Numbered from the stretch's first letter, positions 28,601 through 37,555 are shown. The stretch is DNA of 64,000 nucleotides from UMGS1532 sp045594795 (GCA_045594795.1 JAZNZF010000047.1:1-64000), one strand, 5' to 3'. Translations and numbers: made by a program. Notes: generated by a model not told the origin, from the sequence alone.

Positions 28601-31600
28601 CTTCCCTTTGCTGTAAGGTCGCCTATTATGCTATAACCATTAAGATTAAGAGTTACATTATTATTAAATACGATATCTCCACGAACATCGGATAATAATA
28701 CAACAACTGCTCCATCTTTAGCATTGCTAATAGCACTTGCGGCATTGCGAGCCATATAATATTTATTTGTAATTCCTTCGCCGCGAATATCAAGAACTAA
28801 TGCTTCATATTCTGTTTCGCGGTTTTTGAGTTTGAATGTGATTGGAAGGCTTAAGCCTGTTTCAACCTCAGCAATCATATCTTTATAATCTGCTAAAGCT
28901 ACTTTGTTATTGAAAAGCATATCGAGAGCATCATAGGTTAATACGCCTGAATAAAGAGCTCCTTCGGAACTGCCTGTTGCAGATGTATTATCAAAGAGAT
29001 TGTCGATAGAATCATAGACAAACTCAACTAAAGCTCTGTTTGCTTCAAAATCAAATCCATCAATCGAATCATAGAAGCCTGTTTGCTTGATTGTGTTGAT
29101 AAAGGTATCAAAATCAGTGTTCTCGTCTTCAAACATTGGTTTGATTAAACCTGTTATGTATTCAAGAACTGCATCAAGTTCATAAGATTGAATTGTGCTG
29201 AAATCAACTTCACCTGTTATCAATAAAGCAGCCATAATATATGCATAAGCACTATCCGGAGCATTTAACATTAAGTTAACAGCGCCATCTTTGCAGCTTA
29301 TATTCATATAAGGTATAATCTGCTGTGCGCCTTTCTTAACCTTTTTAAGCTGGTCAGCTTGGGTATCAAAATCTTGATATGTTACATAGAAAGGAGCGCT
29401 TGTTGCGTTGTTGATATTAACGCCGAACTGCATGGTTGACTCCATAAGTTTACCACCAAGAGCGTTAACATCGTTAATAATATTACCATTCTGCAGAACA
29501 ATAGTATTATTATTTGCACCTACTGCACTTACATCGCCGAGTGAAAGTTCTTTAATGTTACCATTATCATCGATAATCTCGGTGAGGGTATCAAGGCCGA
29601 TACCACCATTAACGAGCATATTGATAATAGTCTGAACATAAAGTTTTAATTCATTATCACTATTGAGGCCAAAGAGAGGACTTCCGTTTATACCTACATA
29701 AGAAAGGTCTTGGATAAGAGCCATCATTTCTGAAGCAAGTGAAGCCGGGTTAAGTTCGCTATATTTGCTTGTTACACGCATTACAACAGAAAGATTGCCT
29801 TCTTTATCCTCTAATGGAATAAGTGCTAATGCAAGTTTATTATCAAATGTGAAGCCTGCGTTACTAAATGCGTTATTGAAGTTAGAGATAAATTTAAGGA
29901 AATTATCTTTATTAACGTCAATTAATTTGCGGGTGATAACAAGTTCACGATTGCTACCAAAAAGTTCATCTAATGCTTCGATAGATGTTGCAAGAGCAAA
30001 GTTCTCAACAGCACCTGAATATACTTCTACATTGGAAGAACCAATTGTGTATACATATTTATGTCCTGCGCTTCCTGTTCCCGGAAGAGTGATTGTATAG
30101 GCATCTAATGCATAGAGTATCTGGTCAGCCTCACCATCAATCTTAACAGTATATGTCATAGGACGAAGTGACGAGGTAAAGGTTTTTGTATCTGCTGTTA
30201 ATTTTACGTCTTCGGTTGGAAGGGTTTTATTAACAACATAATATTTACTGTTTGGAATCTGAGCAAGAAGCTCGTTATACATATCTTCGAATTCTTGCAC
30301 AGAAATAATTGAACCTTGCTGACGGAAGTTTTCTTTCTTATAGGTTTTAACAACACTATCATTTTTGTTTAAAACCTGAATTTCAACACCGAAAGCTGTT
30401 TGGCCGGGAGCAACTGCTGAAAGAACTTCTTCCATAGTAATTGTTCCGTTAATGCCGTTGTGTGCAGAGGTTGTTCCTGCTTTTGCAACTGCAGCCAACA
30501 TATTATCAATGTATGAGCTGTTTGTATCAATAAGTGCATTTACAGGTTTAAGGTCTACAGATTTGAGTTGAGCAAGAACGCTATCAACTTTTGCTACTGC
30601 ACCTGCTGCATATTCAGAAGCAGCTTCACGGATTTTTGCATCATTCCAAACGATTGGAAGATAGGTGTTAACCAAATCGATTTGTTTTTGAATATTGGAA
30701 GCATTTTCGCCTTTATAATAATAAGCAATGCCACCATTCTCACTCTTATACTGAGTTAAATATTCATATAGATATGTCTTTTCTGTTGCTGGGTCTAAAC
30801 ACTGTTCTGTAAGAAGATTTATAGCATTTTTTGCTTCATTGGACATATCTTTAACAACTGTGCCAAGTGTTCCAAGAATTGTTTTGTTAACCTGGCCAAG
30901 ATTCTCATAGAAATTATTGTTGTTGCAAAGAGAATCAAGAGTTGCTTTCTGTGCTGCTGTATCATTAACAAGATCGTCAGCAATATTCACAAGATTTGAT
31001 ACGGTTGTTGCATCAACACCTTCAATAGAAAGTTGGTAAACAACCTGAACACTTGAGAACATTTCGTTGCAAACGAACTCGCCTTCATAAGCATTGTTGT
31101 TCTTAGTGAGGGCAATTTCATCGCCATTTCCGTTTGTTAAAACAGGATATGCTTTAACAGGTACCCACTCAGCATCACTGTCTATAAATCCTGCGCTCAT
31201 TGTTTGAGCAACAAGTTTATAACCATCGTCGGTTGCTGTAACTTGGGTTAATTTATCATTGCTATCAGGGGTACGGAAGAAAATTGTATCAACCAAGAAA
31301 GCATTGGAATTAAGAACATCTTTTTCTTTCTGGCTGAGAGCCTCGCCCGGTACCTTACTATCTGCAATAACTTCAGCTAATGTTTTAGAAGAAATAGCTT
31401 TTCCTTCAGAACGACTAACTTCTATATCTTCTACTACACGGATAATGGTATTCTCACGATGAGCAACACCGTTTATCTCATAATCATAAGATTTAGTTGT
31501 TTCTGTAGGACGTGGCAAACGCCAGTTGTATCCATAAGGAACTTCGGTAATCTTATTGCCGTCTTCTTTATATGTTTCGTTGATTTTTAATGTTTTTGGG

Positions 31601-33639
31601 CTATATGTAATGGTATAGCTAATATCATCGGTTAAAGCGCCCAATTCATTAATTGTTTCCCCGTTCTTATCTTGAATAGATATAACACGGTTATAATTAT
31701 CTGAGCCAATATTATAGTATGCATCCCACTGCTGAAGTGCAGAGTTTTCTACGCCTGATGCAGTGATTGCAGCAATTATATCATCAGCAGAAGTATCCTT
31801 ATCCATTGGGAAAGATGTGTTTACAACTGCTAAACTAACTGTTGAAGATGTGTTTACAGATGATTTTGCAATAACATTTGCTTTTACGTCAACATGAACT
31901 ACGTATTGGTCAACCATTGCTGTGATGACAGTTTCACTTGCAAGTAGTTTATCTTTAATATCCAAATCGCTGTGTTTTTCAACTAATGGATTATCGTTAA
32001 TATCAAGTGCAGCCTTAACAGCAACATCAAGAGCTTTATACTCTTCTGCTGTTATATCGTCTTTTACAAGTTTTTTACCGATATATTCCCATTGCTGTCT
32101 GCTGAAGGTACGAACAGCACTTGCAGCATTACCGATATTTTTAACGACTTCATTTACCATTTCTGCTTTTTCATTGATGCCTGTTTTCATGCCATCTAAT
32201 TCTGTTTTCTTTGCAGAAATCTCAGCAGCTTTGCTATCACCAAGCTCATAACCCTCGCGGATTTTTGCTTCTAAAGCATTAAGAGCATTGATACCGGTTG
32301 TGCGTACTTCGTTTGCATTGTTGCGATATTCAGCCGCCAAATTGCGATAATATTCAGCCATTGAAGGATTGCTTTCAAATTTCACTGCTGCATCATCATA
32401 ATACTTAGCTAACGCATCTAAAGATTTAGCATTTTCTTCAAATATTTCGCGTTGGTTCTGAATCTCATTGTAAATAGCATTATCTTCGCGTGTTTTGCCA
32501 CAGAGACTGCTAATATCAATATCGTATTCATCTTTTGCTTTTTTAACAGCAGCATCGATACCTTCCTGAACACCTGCTTCAACGGTTGAGTTGATTTCAG
32601 CAACAATTTCATCAATCTTTACTTTTGCGCCTTCAATTGTTCCATCGAGAGTTTCAGGTTCATCACTAGCAATGTTTTTAAGTTGTTCTGCAACGCTGGT
32701 TAAATCAGCTTTTTCTGCATTGATGGTTGCAAGCTGAGTATAGAACCATTCAATGTTAGCTTTGAATGTAGCACCATGTTCCATCATGAACTGAACTTTG
32801 CTACCATTTGGCTTATTATATTCAGCCAAATCTTTTGCAAGAGATAACTGACCGCCATTTTCAGATTTATCGTAATCTGCAATTATGTTGCCGATAGCTT
32901 CTTTACATTTGCCTTCTGGTAAAGCAACTGTTAAAGAATAAACCGTTTCGCCTTCATAAACAGCATCATATGTTATGCCGTTATACAAAGCGCGTAATTC
33001 ATCCATTTTATCTTGGATTGCATCAACAGCCAAGGTAAGTGAGTTAGCAGCTATATCAGTCATAGAATAGCCATCAGCCAAGAAGTAAGGAGCGTCGAGA
33101 AGTAATTTCTGTAAATCCTCTTCAACGGGGATATACAAAGAATATGTAACCTCAACACGATAGGAGTTTGCAGGTTTTGTGAATCTGCCAACATATTCCT
33201 CTCCTACTTTTGAAATGCTAACCTTAATATCTGTGCCTGCAGAACCATCAGCGTTTGTGTATTTAACAACCGCTGTTGTTGGCTCCCACACAAAGCCATC
33301 TGCCTCGTAAGCCTTGGCAGTAACTGTTTGGGTGTCTGCATCTACCGAAACAAGACCTTCGGTATCGTTAGTTGGAACCTCAACACTATAGGATTCTCCA
33401 ACCAAACCTGTGCAGGCCAAAATTGCCTTTTCGTAATTGTTAACATCATAGTTGTTAGCTATGAGTTCGCCTGTTGTTCCATTCCACTTATTGTCGGTGT
33501 TTTGTGCAACCGGATTATTATCCTGTGTTGGTGCAACAGCGAGCACTGTGCTGAAGCTTGTAAACATCATCAGCACTGACAATAAAAGTGCAATAGACTT
33601 TTTGAAGATTGTTTTACCCTTTTTCACTGTCATCTTCAA
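25663..33639 (-). CDS. Giant secreted dockerin protein with CxxC repeats
   Basis: 2658 residues with a signal peptide (about 1-35, ending VLAVA). A very long, mixed alpha/beta extracellular region follows, with helical coiled stretches (about 290-530) and at least one beta-helix-like segment (about 1615-1710, IVFNNNVTLNLNGYSIIG). Residues about 2205-2490 hold seven units of about 40 residues, of the form PTCTE.GYT...C..CG...; six keep the first Cys, and His residues recur between units, suggesting metal-binding or disulfide modules. A type I dockerin ends the protein (from about residue 2590: GDVNCDGKANSRD and ADVNFDGKLNSRD calcium loops). No membrane anchor is present. It is the first gene behind the promoter at 33779-33807 and probably attaches to the neighbouring cohesin-like membrane protein. 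Confidence 0.85.
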   Translation of the reverse strand: MKMTVKKGKTIFKKSIALLLSVLMMFTSFSTVLAVAPTQDNNPVAQNTDNKWNGTTGELIANNYDVNNYEKAILACTGLVGESYSVEVPTNDTEGLVSVDADTQTVTAKAYEADGFVWEPTTAVVKYTNADGSAGTDIKVSISKVGEEYVGRFTKPANSYRVEVTYSLYIPVEEDLQKLLLDAPYFLADGYSMTDIAANSLTLAVDAIQDKMDELRALYNGITYDAVYEGETVYSLTVALPEGKCKEAIGNIIADYDKSENGGQLSLAKDLAEYNKPNGSKVQFMMEHGATFKANIEWFYTQLATINAEKADLTSVAEQLKNIASDEPETLDGTIEGAKVKIDEIVAEINSTVEAGVQEGIDAAVKKAKDEYDIDISSLCGKTREDNAIYNEIQNQREIFEENAKSLDALAKYYDDAAVKFESNPSMAEYYRNLAAEYRNNANEVRTTGINALNALEAKIREGYELGDSKAAEISAKKTELDGMKTGINEKAEMVNEVVKNIGNAASAVRTFSRQQWEYIGKKLVKDDITAEEYKALDVAVKAALDINDNPLVEKHSDLDIKDKLLASETVITAMVDQYVVHVDVKANVIAKSSVNTSSTVSLAVVNTSFPMDKDTSADDIIAAITASGVENSALQQWDAYYNIGSDNYNRVISIQDKNGETINELGALTDDISYTITYSPKTLKINETYKEDGNKITEVPYGYNWRLPRPTETTKSYDYEINGVAHRENTIIRVVEDIEVSRSEGKAISSKTLAEVIADSKVPGEALSQKEKDVLNSNAFLVDTIFFRTPDSNDKLTQVTATDDGYKLVAQTMSAGFIDSDAEWVPVKAYPVLTNGNGDEIALTKNNNAYEGEFVCNEMFSSVQVVYQLSIEGVDATTVSNLVNIADDLVNDTAAQKATLDSLCNNNNFYENLGQVNKTILGTLGTVVKDMSNEAKNAINLLTEQCLDPATEKTYLYEYLTQYKSENGGIAYYYKGENASNIQKQIDLVNTYLPIVWNDAKIREAASEYAAGAVAKVDSVLAQLKSVDLKPVNALIDTNSSYIDNMLAAVAKAGTTSAHNGINGTITMEEVLSAVAPGQTAFGVEIQVLNKNDSVVKTYKKENFRQQGSIISVQEFEDMYNELLAQIPNSKYYVVNKTLPTEDVKLTADTKTFTSSLRPMTYTVKIDGEADQILYALDAYTITLPGTGSAGHKYVYTIGSSNVEVYSGAVENFALATSIEALDELFGSNRELVITRKLIDVNKDNFLKFISNFNNAFSNAGFTFDNKLALALIPLEDKEGNLSVVMRVTSKYSELNPASLASEMMALIQDLSYVGINGSPLFGLNSDNELKLYVQTIINMLVNGGIGLDTLTEIIDDNGNIKELSLGDVSAVGANNNTIVLQNGNIINDVNALGGKLMESTMQFGVNINNATSAPFYVTYQDFDTQADQLKKVKKGAQQIIPYMNISCKDGAVNLMLNAPDSAYAYIMAALLITGEVDFSTIQSYELDAVLEYITGLIKPMFEDENTDFDTFINTIKQTGFYDSIDGFDFEANRALVEFVYDSIDNLFDNTSATGSSEGALYSGVLTYDALDMLFNNKVALADYKDMIAEVETGLSLPITFKLKNRETEYEALVLDIRGEGITNKYYMARNAASAISNAKDGAVVVLLSDVRGDIVFNNNVTLNLNGYSIIGDLTAKGRAVIVDSTLDTKKCGSVIGDLKVAGGSYKIAAGKFLTDISKYLENGYYLENGIVSNGCFNIVEENNNIDIYLGTDYASLDKSAAKVMATDLISKIIMNFYACSELRVDDNGIYETKLLNITESLNNLSVLIGKMIECIDSKGSSAFATQFMADVTDFASLADAIDNEEALISYTIQQSAFNPYMQYEEDGDFFSFNLTSSDDKKLYRISVFVSDEVDAGQKDKMSAILRELDKITNFDKLEVDINDITYDDKGFSMEGSLEVDVEFDLSTSVDYPVIIAAMLAYDASGAERTEIVNAIKAYQLSNSTKPLMKVIDSMSIAELVSALKNTKSKSFASILSTLGLSSDTAIQTEAHYTIARKVAGTLIEYAKINGNDKTLGGLKVSGEFNTYAYRIAKSDDTYVQVALKIFSEEKAITVKDKNGIIYLNTDDFLTALDNIKEGCTIYVNDAVELSKNVTLPAASFAIAGAENIKFNGNKFWFANSKTVLKTDMDISACVTNDASIFCSKVDFTKDGEWFVFSLKGDQHEWEVIPAVEPSCGKTGNTEGVWCKQCHKYQDGKEPTELPALEHKYNAVVTDPTCFEEGFTVYTCENCGDSYVNDYKDATNHVGTTEVIPGKAATCTEDGLTDGLHCTACGTVFQKQEVIPAHHIEEAYDKDPTCTEPGVSGGTKCSVCGEIVKAGSVVLPNGHNVTIVPGKPATCTENGYTESAYCSVCGHVHVAPQVIISEGHKIVNVEGKEPTCTEVGYTASSYCEVCNEVFEPQTPLAPKGHTPEVIPGKDATVTETGLTEGSRCSVCNEILVPQQVIAKLPYINIPAPRIEANGTIRGAKVDATKKQIFLDVNPDGFTAAEFVKVNFPIDNAVESKISVYNYNGQTKRADSDLVCTGDTVVVWAKNKDGVETSVTYNVIIVGDVNCDGKANSRDTVLISFAFMDQITLNELALTAADVNFDGKLNSRDAVVIANKYVLWPENEYVSQTK
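26170..27010 (-). repeat. Seven CxxC-containing repeats (protein-coding)
   Basis: Tandem units of about 120 bp encode a C-x(8-12)-CxxC pattern within the dockerin protein. The last unit has Val in place of the first Cys. The units are diverged at DNA level, so they are old repeats rather than a recent expansion. Confidence 0.75.
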
Positions 33640-33717
33640 CCTTTCTTTCTTAATATTTGCCGCGTTTTTGCTTTTTAAACCTAAAGAAAACCCGCATTTT
33701 GATGCTGAATTATTCCC

Positions 33718-33743
33718 AAAATATCAAAAAAATTTGATATTTT
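33718..33743. promoter_or_regulatory. AT-rich inverted repeat in the leader of the dockerin gene
   Basis: 11-bp arms AAAATATCAAA/TTTGATATTTT with a 4-base loop lie between the promoter and the start codon. It could be an operator or an RNA hairpin. Confidence 0.5.
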
Positions 33744-33753
33744 TTTAAGAGTA

Positions 33754-33778
33754 CATTATGCGACAATTGTACATAATG
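33754..33778. promoter_or_regulatory. Inverted repeat at the predicted transcription start
   Basis: CATTATG...CATAATG arms of 7 bp, with an inner ACAATTGT palindrome, directly follow the -10 box on the minus strand. The position fits a repressor operator. Confidence 0.4.
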
Positions 33779-33807
33779 ATTATATCACACAAATATGTAT
33801 TATGCAA
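33779..33807 (-). promoter_or_regulatory. Sigma-A promoter of the surface-system run
   Basis: On the minus strand TTGCAT and TATAAT are separated by exactly 17 bp. This is the only strong promoter seen ahead of the minus-strand surface genes, with a leader of about 130 bases. Confidence 0.75.
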
Positions 33808-33926
33808 GTGATTTTTATTATAATAATTTACCAAACATTACGTGTAACTTGTTGTTTTTTGTGCAAAATTATTATGCAACCCCTCCGCCATAATTTTATT
33901 ATCGACGGTGAACCTAAAATAACTTA

Positions 33927-34229
33927 TTACTCATAAACTTCTATTAAAAAGCTTACGGGACGAAATCCATCGTTGCAAGAAACCATTGCGGATTTTGGAT
34001 TCTTCATCCAACCGTCATAGAAATTTCCACCTCCGTTGCTTAAGGTGGTTACAAAAGGTGCTACGGTTTCCCAAGCACTATTGCAAAATCCATCTGGTTT
34101 TTGTGAGCCTTCACATATAAAAACTTGACCCTCCTTTAAATCGCAAGCGTGTTCAATTGGGTTTTCATATTTCTCAATTAAATCGTCGTACCTTGCTTTT
34201 CTAATAACGGTTATTTTAATCTTCTTCAT
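33927..34229 (-). CDS. TIGR04076 family protein
   Basis: This small cytosolic protein of 100 residues matches the TIGR04076 family by its overall pattern: the KITVI start, a C-x-L-KEGQVF-x-C segment, GFC..AW, a GGNFYDGW loop and the closing CNDGFRPVSF. Members are widespread in anaerobes and of unknown function; two to three conserved cysteines suggest metal or redox involvement. It has its own start between the thioredoxin-operon terminator and the surface region, and no obvious partner. Confidence 0.8.
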   Translation of the reverse strand: MKKIKITVIRKARYDDLIEKYENPIEHACDLKEGQVFICEGSQKPDGFCNSAWETVAPFVTTLSNGGGNFYDGWMKNPKSAMVSCNDGFRPVSFLIEVYE

Positions 34230-34263
34230 ATCCTACACTCCAAATGTCTTCTCTCTTATTCCA

Positions 34264-34311
34264 TCAAAAAAAGCTGTCTTAGTAGCGATAAGCAATACCA
34301 AGACAGCTTTC
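34264..34311 (-). terminator. Terminator of the lysine-thioredoxin operon
   Basis: An 11-bp stem AAAGCTGTCTT/AAGACAGCTTT is followed by a U-run on the minus strand, 15 bases after the thioredoxin stop codon. Confidence 0.9.
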
Positions 34312-34325
34312 AAATTGGTAAATTA

Positions 34326-34634
34326 CTATTTAAAAAGCTCTAAAATCTCTTCTTTTTGGCGGTAGCCAATGGCTTGGTTTACCACCTCGCCGCCCTTTAC
34401 AACAATAAGTGTTGGGATACTTTGTATGCCAAACACCTGTGCAAGCTTTGGCTGTTCATCAACGTTTACCTTGCAAACTTTAATTGCATCGGTTTCCTCT
34501 GCTATTTCGTCTACTATAGGGCTTAGCATCATACAAGGTCCGCACCAGGTAGCCCAAAAATCGAGTAGCACAGGTTTTGTGCTTTCTAAAACCTCTGCTT
34601 CGAAGTCCTGCTCGGTAATATTTGTTATAGCCAT
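34326..34634 (-). CDS. trxA: Thioredoxin
   Basis: This 102-residue protein has the full thioredoxin fold pattern, the WCGPC active site (residues 30-34), the cis-proline step SIPTL and a closing GY..KEEI helix. It reduces protein disulfides. It starts 14 bases after an FTR-like gene, the likely source of its electrons, and ends the riboswitch-led operon. Confidence 0.96.
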   Translation of the reverse strand: MAITNITEQDFEAEVLESTKPVLLDFWATWCGPCMMLSPIVDEIAEETDAIKVCKVNVDEQPKLAQVFGIQSIPTLIVVKGGEVVNQAIGYRQKEEILELFK

Positions 34635-34648
34635 AGTTTTTACCTCCG

Positions 34649-34867
34649 CTAATCTTTAGATTTATAGTAAAGCATACAATGGCAGTAGCCCTCGAAATCA
34701 GGGTCTGCCATTTGCTTTTTAAATTCGTCGCAAATACACTTATATTCTTCGGTACGTTCTACTCTGCAAGGACAGTATCCACCCTTTGCCTTTAAGCCCT
34801 CGCGAATTTTTTTAACAACTTCCTTATTATCGTTTAAACGAACTGCCACAAAATCACCGTCTTTCAT
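34649..34867 (-). CDS. Ferredoxin-thioredoxin reductase catalytic-chain-like protein
   Basis: 72 residues with three Cys-x-Cys pairs: CPC (32-34), CIC (44-46) and CHC (62-64). This is the six-cysteine signature of the FTR catalytic beta chain, which binds a 4Fe-4S cluster next to a redox disulfide, although the spacings between pairs differ from the plant enzyme. It lies directly before trxA and overlaps the citrate synthase gene by 14 bases. Ferredoxin-driven reduction of thioredoxin in an anaerobe is the likely role. No variable alpha chain is present nearby, as expected for this minimal bacterial type. Confidence 0.85.
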   Translation of the reverse strand: MKDGDFVAVRLNDNKEVVKKIREGLKAKGGYCPCRVERTEEYKCICDEFKKQMADPDFEGYCHCMLYYKSKD

Positions 34868-36215
34868 CTAAGGGTATATATTCTACCTCGTTTTTAACGT
34901 TTATATACGCAGGACGAATAATTTTACCGTTGTTTTGCAGTTCTTCTATACGGTGAGCGCTCCACCCTGCTATTCTTGAAACAGCGAAAAGCGGTGTAAA
35001 CAGTTCGTACGGAAGCCCTAACATTTTATACACAAGCCCCGAATAGAAATCGACGTTGGGGCTAACACCTTTGTACATCTTGCGCTTTTCGGCTATCAGC
35101 TCGGGAGCGAGTTTGGCTACGGTTTCGTAAAGCTCGAACTCCTTTTCCATTCCCTTTTCTTGCGACAGATTTTTAGCCGATTCACGCAATATATCAGAAC
35201 GAGGGTCTGATATCGAATAAACCGCGTGACCCATTCCGTAAATAAGACCTAAGCGGTCGAAAGCCTGTTTATCCAAAAGCTTTGCTAAATAGTCCTTTAT
35301 AGCGCCCTTATCCGACACATCTATTGATGCCTTCATATCGTCGAACATTTTTACAACCTTTATGTTTGCACCGCCGTGGCGCGGACCCTTTAGGGAGCCC
35401 AAGGCGGCTGAAATAGCGGCATAGGTATCTGTACCCGACGAGGATACAACGTGGGTTGTAAAGGTAGAATTATTACCACCACCGTGCTCAGCGTGAAGTA
35501 TAAGAGCCAAATCTAAAAGCTTTGCCTCAAGCGGTGTAAACTCGCCGTTTTCACGCAGGATATAAAGCATATTTTCGGCAGTGCTATACTCGGGCTTCGG
35601 GAAATGAATATATAGACTTTCACTATTATAATAATGCCTGAAAGAGTGATATGCGTAAACCGATAATAACGGAAACTGCGCTATTAACTGCAAGCATTGA
35701 CGGAGTACGTTTTCGGTTGATGTATCGTCAGGGTTTTCGTCGTAGGTGTAAAGTGCAAGCACGCAGCGGGAAAGCATATTCATCATATCTTTACCGGGTG
35801 CTTTTAGTATCATGTCCCTTACAAACGAGGGTGGCAAGGAACGGTAGCGGGATAACTGTGCGCTGAAATTCTGCAGTTCGGTTTTGTTTGGAAGCTGTGA
35901 AAAAAGCAACAGATATACCGCTTCTTCAAAGCCGTGGTGATCACTGTTTAAAAAGCCCTTAACAAAATTGCGAACATTTACACCGCGGTAATAAAGCTGA
36001 CCCTCGCAAGGAATTGGATTGCCGTTTTTATCAACATCCTTTGCCTTTATGTGTGACACTTCGGTAAGTCCCGCAACAACACCGTTGCCGTTAAGGTCGC
36101 GAAGTCCACGCTTTACATCGTGCTGTAAATACATATCGCTGATTATACCGTTGCTTTTATCAGAGAGTGCCGCAAGTTTTCTGATATATGGTGTTATTTC
36201 GGAATAATTTATCAT
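34854..36215 (-). CDS. gltA: Citrate synthase
   Basis: The 453-residue product condenses acetyl-CoA and oxaloacetate. It is recognisable from LILHAEHGGGNNSTF (active-site His), SLKGPRHGGAN (second His) and the GMGHAVYSISDPR block. Family members include 2-methylcitrate synthases, but a citrate role is likelier as no propionate genes are near. It is 25 bases after lysA and overlaps the FTR-like gene, so it is transcribed from the lysine-riboswitch promoter unless an internal promoter escaped me. Confidence 0.93.
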   Translation of the reverse strand: MINYSEITPYIRKLAALSDKSNGIISDMYLQHDVKRGLRDLNGNGVVAGLTEVSHIKAKDVDKNGNPIPCEGQLYYRGVNVRNFVKGFLNSDHHGFEEAVYLLLFSQLPNKTELQNFSAQLSRYRSLPPSFVRDMILKAPGKDMMNMLSRCVLALYTYDENPDDTSTENVLRQCLQLIAQFPLLSVYAYHSFRHYYNSESLYIHFPKPEYSTAENMLYILRENGEFTPLEAKLLDLALILHAEHGGGNNSTFTTHVVSSSGTDTYAAISAALGSLKGPRHGGANIKVVKMFDDMKASIDVSDKGAIKDYLAKLLDKQAFDRLGLIYGMGHAVYSISDPRSDILRESAKNLSQEKGMEKEFELYETVAKLAPELIAEKRKMYKGVSPNVDFYSGLVYKMLGLPYELFTPLFAVSRIAGWSAHRIEELQNNGKIIRPAYINVKNEVEYIPLDERR

Positions 36216-36240
36216 TTACCTGCACCTTCTTTTATTATCG

Positions 36241-37536
36241 TTATAAATCGTACTTTATTATATCCTCTAAGGTTTCGCGCCTTACAGCAACGTAATCCTT
36301 ACCGTCCTTAATCATAACAACGGGCGGACGAGGTACCCTATTATAGTTTGATGCCATTGAATAATTGTATGCGCCCGTGCAAAGAACTGCTATAAGGTCG
36401 TTACGCTGGGGTTTATAAAGCATTATACCCTCTTGTATAAGGTCGCCGCTTTCACAACAGCGACCCGCAACAGTGCACTCGAAATCGGGTGTTTTGTCGG
36501 CGTGATTAGCCACAACTATAGTGTAATCGGCGCCGTAAAGGGTGTAGCGCGGATTGTCGGTCATACCGCCATCTACACTAACAAAGCTTTTATAACCGGG
36601 TATTGTTTTAACGCTGCCCACGTTATAAAGGGTTAAGCCCGCTGCGGCAACGATACTACGCCCCGGCTCTAAAATAATTGCAGGTGGTGTAACATTAAGC
36701 TTTTTGCAAAGACTATCTATCTCACCGCCTAAACCCTTTATACACTCGGCATAATCGACGGTGGGGTCACTTTCAATATACCTTACACCAAAGCCGCCGC
36801 CAAGGTCTAAAATCTCAACTGTTTTGCCACTTTTTTCGGTGTACTCGCTAATAAATTTTAGCATTATCTCGGCAGCATCACTAAACGGTGTATACTCGAA
36901 GCATTGCGAACCGATATGACAATGAAAGCCTTTTACATATATATTTGGCAGTGTTGCGGCATAAAGGCAAGCCTCTATTGCCTGACCTGTTTCTATGCCA
37001 ATACCAAACTTACAGTCGATTTTACCGGTTGATATTTTTTCTTGGGTATGTGGGTCTATACCCGGACTTAAGCGCATAAGCACATTCTGAGTGCGGTTAA
37101 GCCTTGCCGCAATTCTTTGTACCGCCTCGAGCTCGTCAACGCTGTCAATAACGATGCAACCGACGTCTATGTTCATAGCGTACTCTATATCTGCATCGGT
37201 TTTATCGTTGCCGTGGTAGAATATATCTTTTGCGGGAAAATCTGCAGCTATTGCCGTATACAATTCACCGATAGATACAACGTCAACCGTCATACCCTCT
37301 TCTTTTGCTATTGTATACATTCTCTTAAAGCTGCAAGCCTTACTGGCATATGATGGGCGCGAGCCTGCCGGCATATATTCCCTCATAGAATTTACATAAG
37401 CGCGACAGTTTTCGCGTATGCAATTTTCGTCCATAAGGTAAAGCGGTGTGCCGTATTTGCCCGCAAGGCTACAGGTATCGACACCTGCAAAGGTTAAGTG
37501 CCCTGATTCATTTAAGCTCAAATTACTGTGTAGCAT
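36241..37536 (-). CDS. lysA: Diaminopimelate decarboxylase
   Basis: The 431-residue PLP enzyme of fold type III converts meso-diaminopimelate to lysine. It shows the PLP lysine motif SYASKA near residue 66, GFHCHIGSQ, the glycine-rich DLGGGFG, EPGR and the C-terminal CESGD active-site motif. It starts 20 bases after dapA, consistent with lysine-responsive co-expression. Confidence 0.96.
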   Translation of the reverse strand: MLHSNLSLNESGHLTFAGVDTCSLAGKYGTPLYLMDENCIRENCRAYVNSMREYMPAGSRPSYASKACSFKRMYTIAKEEGMTVDVVSIGELYTAIAADFPAKDIFYHGNDKTDADIEYAMNIDVGCIVIDSVDELEAVQRIAARLNRTQNVLMRLSPGIDPHTQEKISTGKIDCKFGIGIETGQAIEACLYAATLPNIYVKGFHCHIGSQCFEYTPFSDAAEIMLKFISEYTEKSGKTVEILDLGGGFGVRYIESDPTVDYAECIKGLGGEIDSLCKKLNVTPPAIILEPGRSIVAAAGLTLYNVGSVKTIPGYKSFVSVDGGMTDNPRYTLYGADYTIVVANHADKTPDFECTVAGRCCESGDLIQEGIMLYKPQRNDLIAVLCTGAYNYSMASNYNRVPRPPVVMIKDGKDYVAVRRETLEDIIKYDL

Positions 37537-37555
37537 AAAAAAGTCCTCTTAAGGT

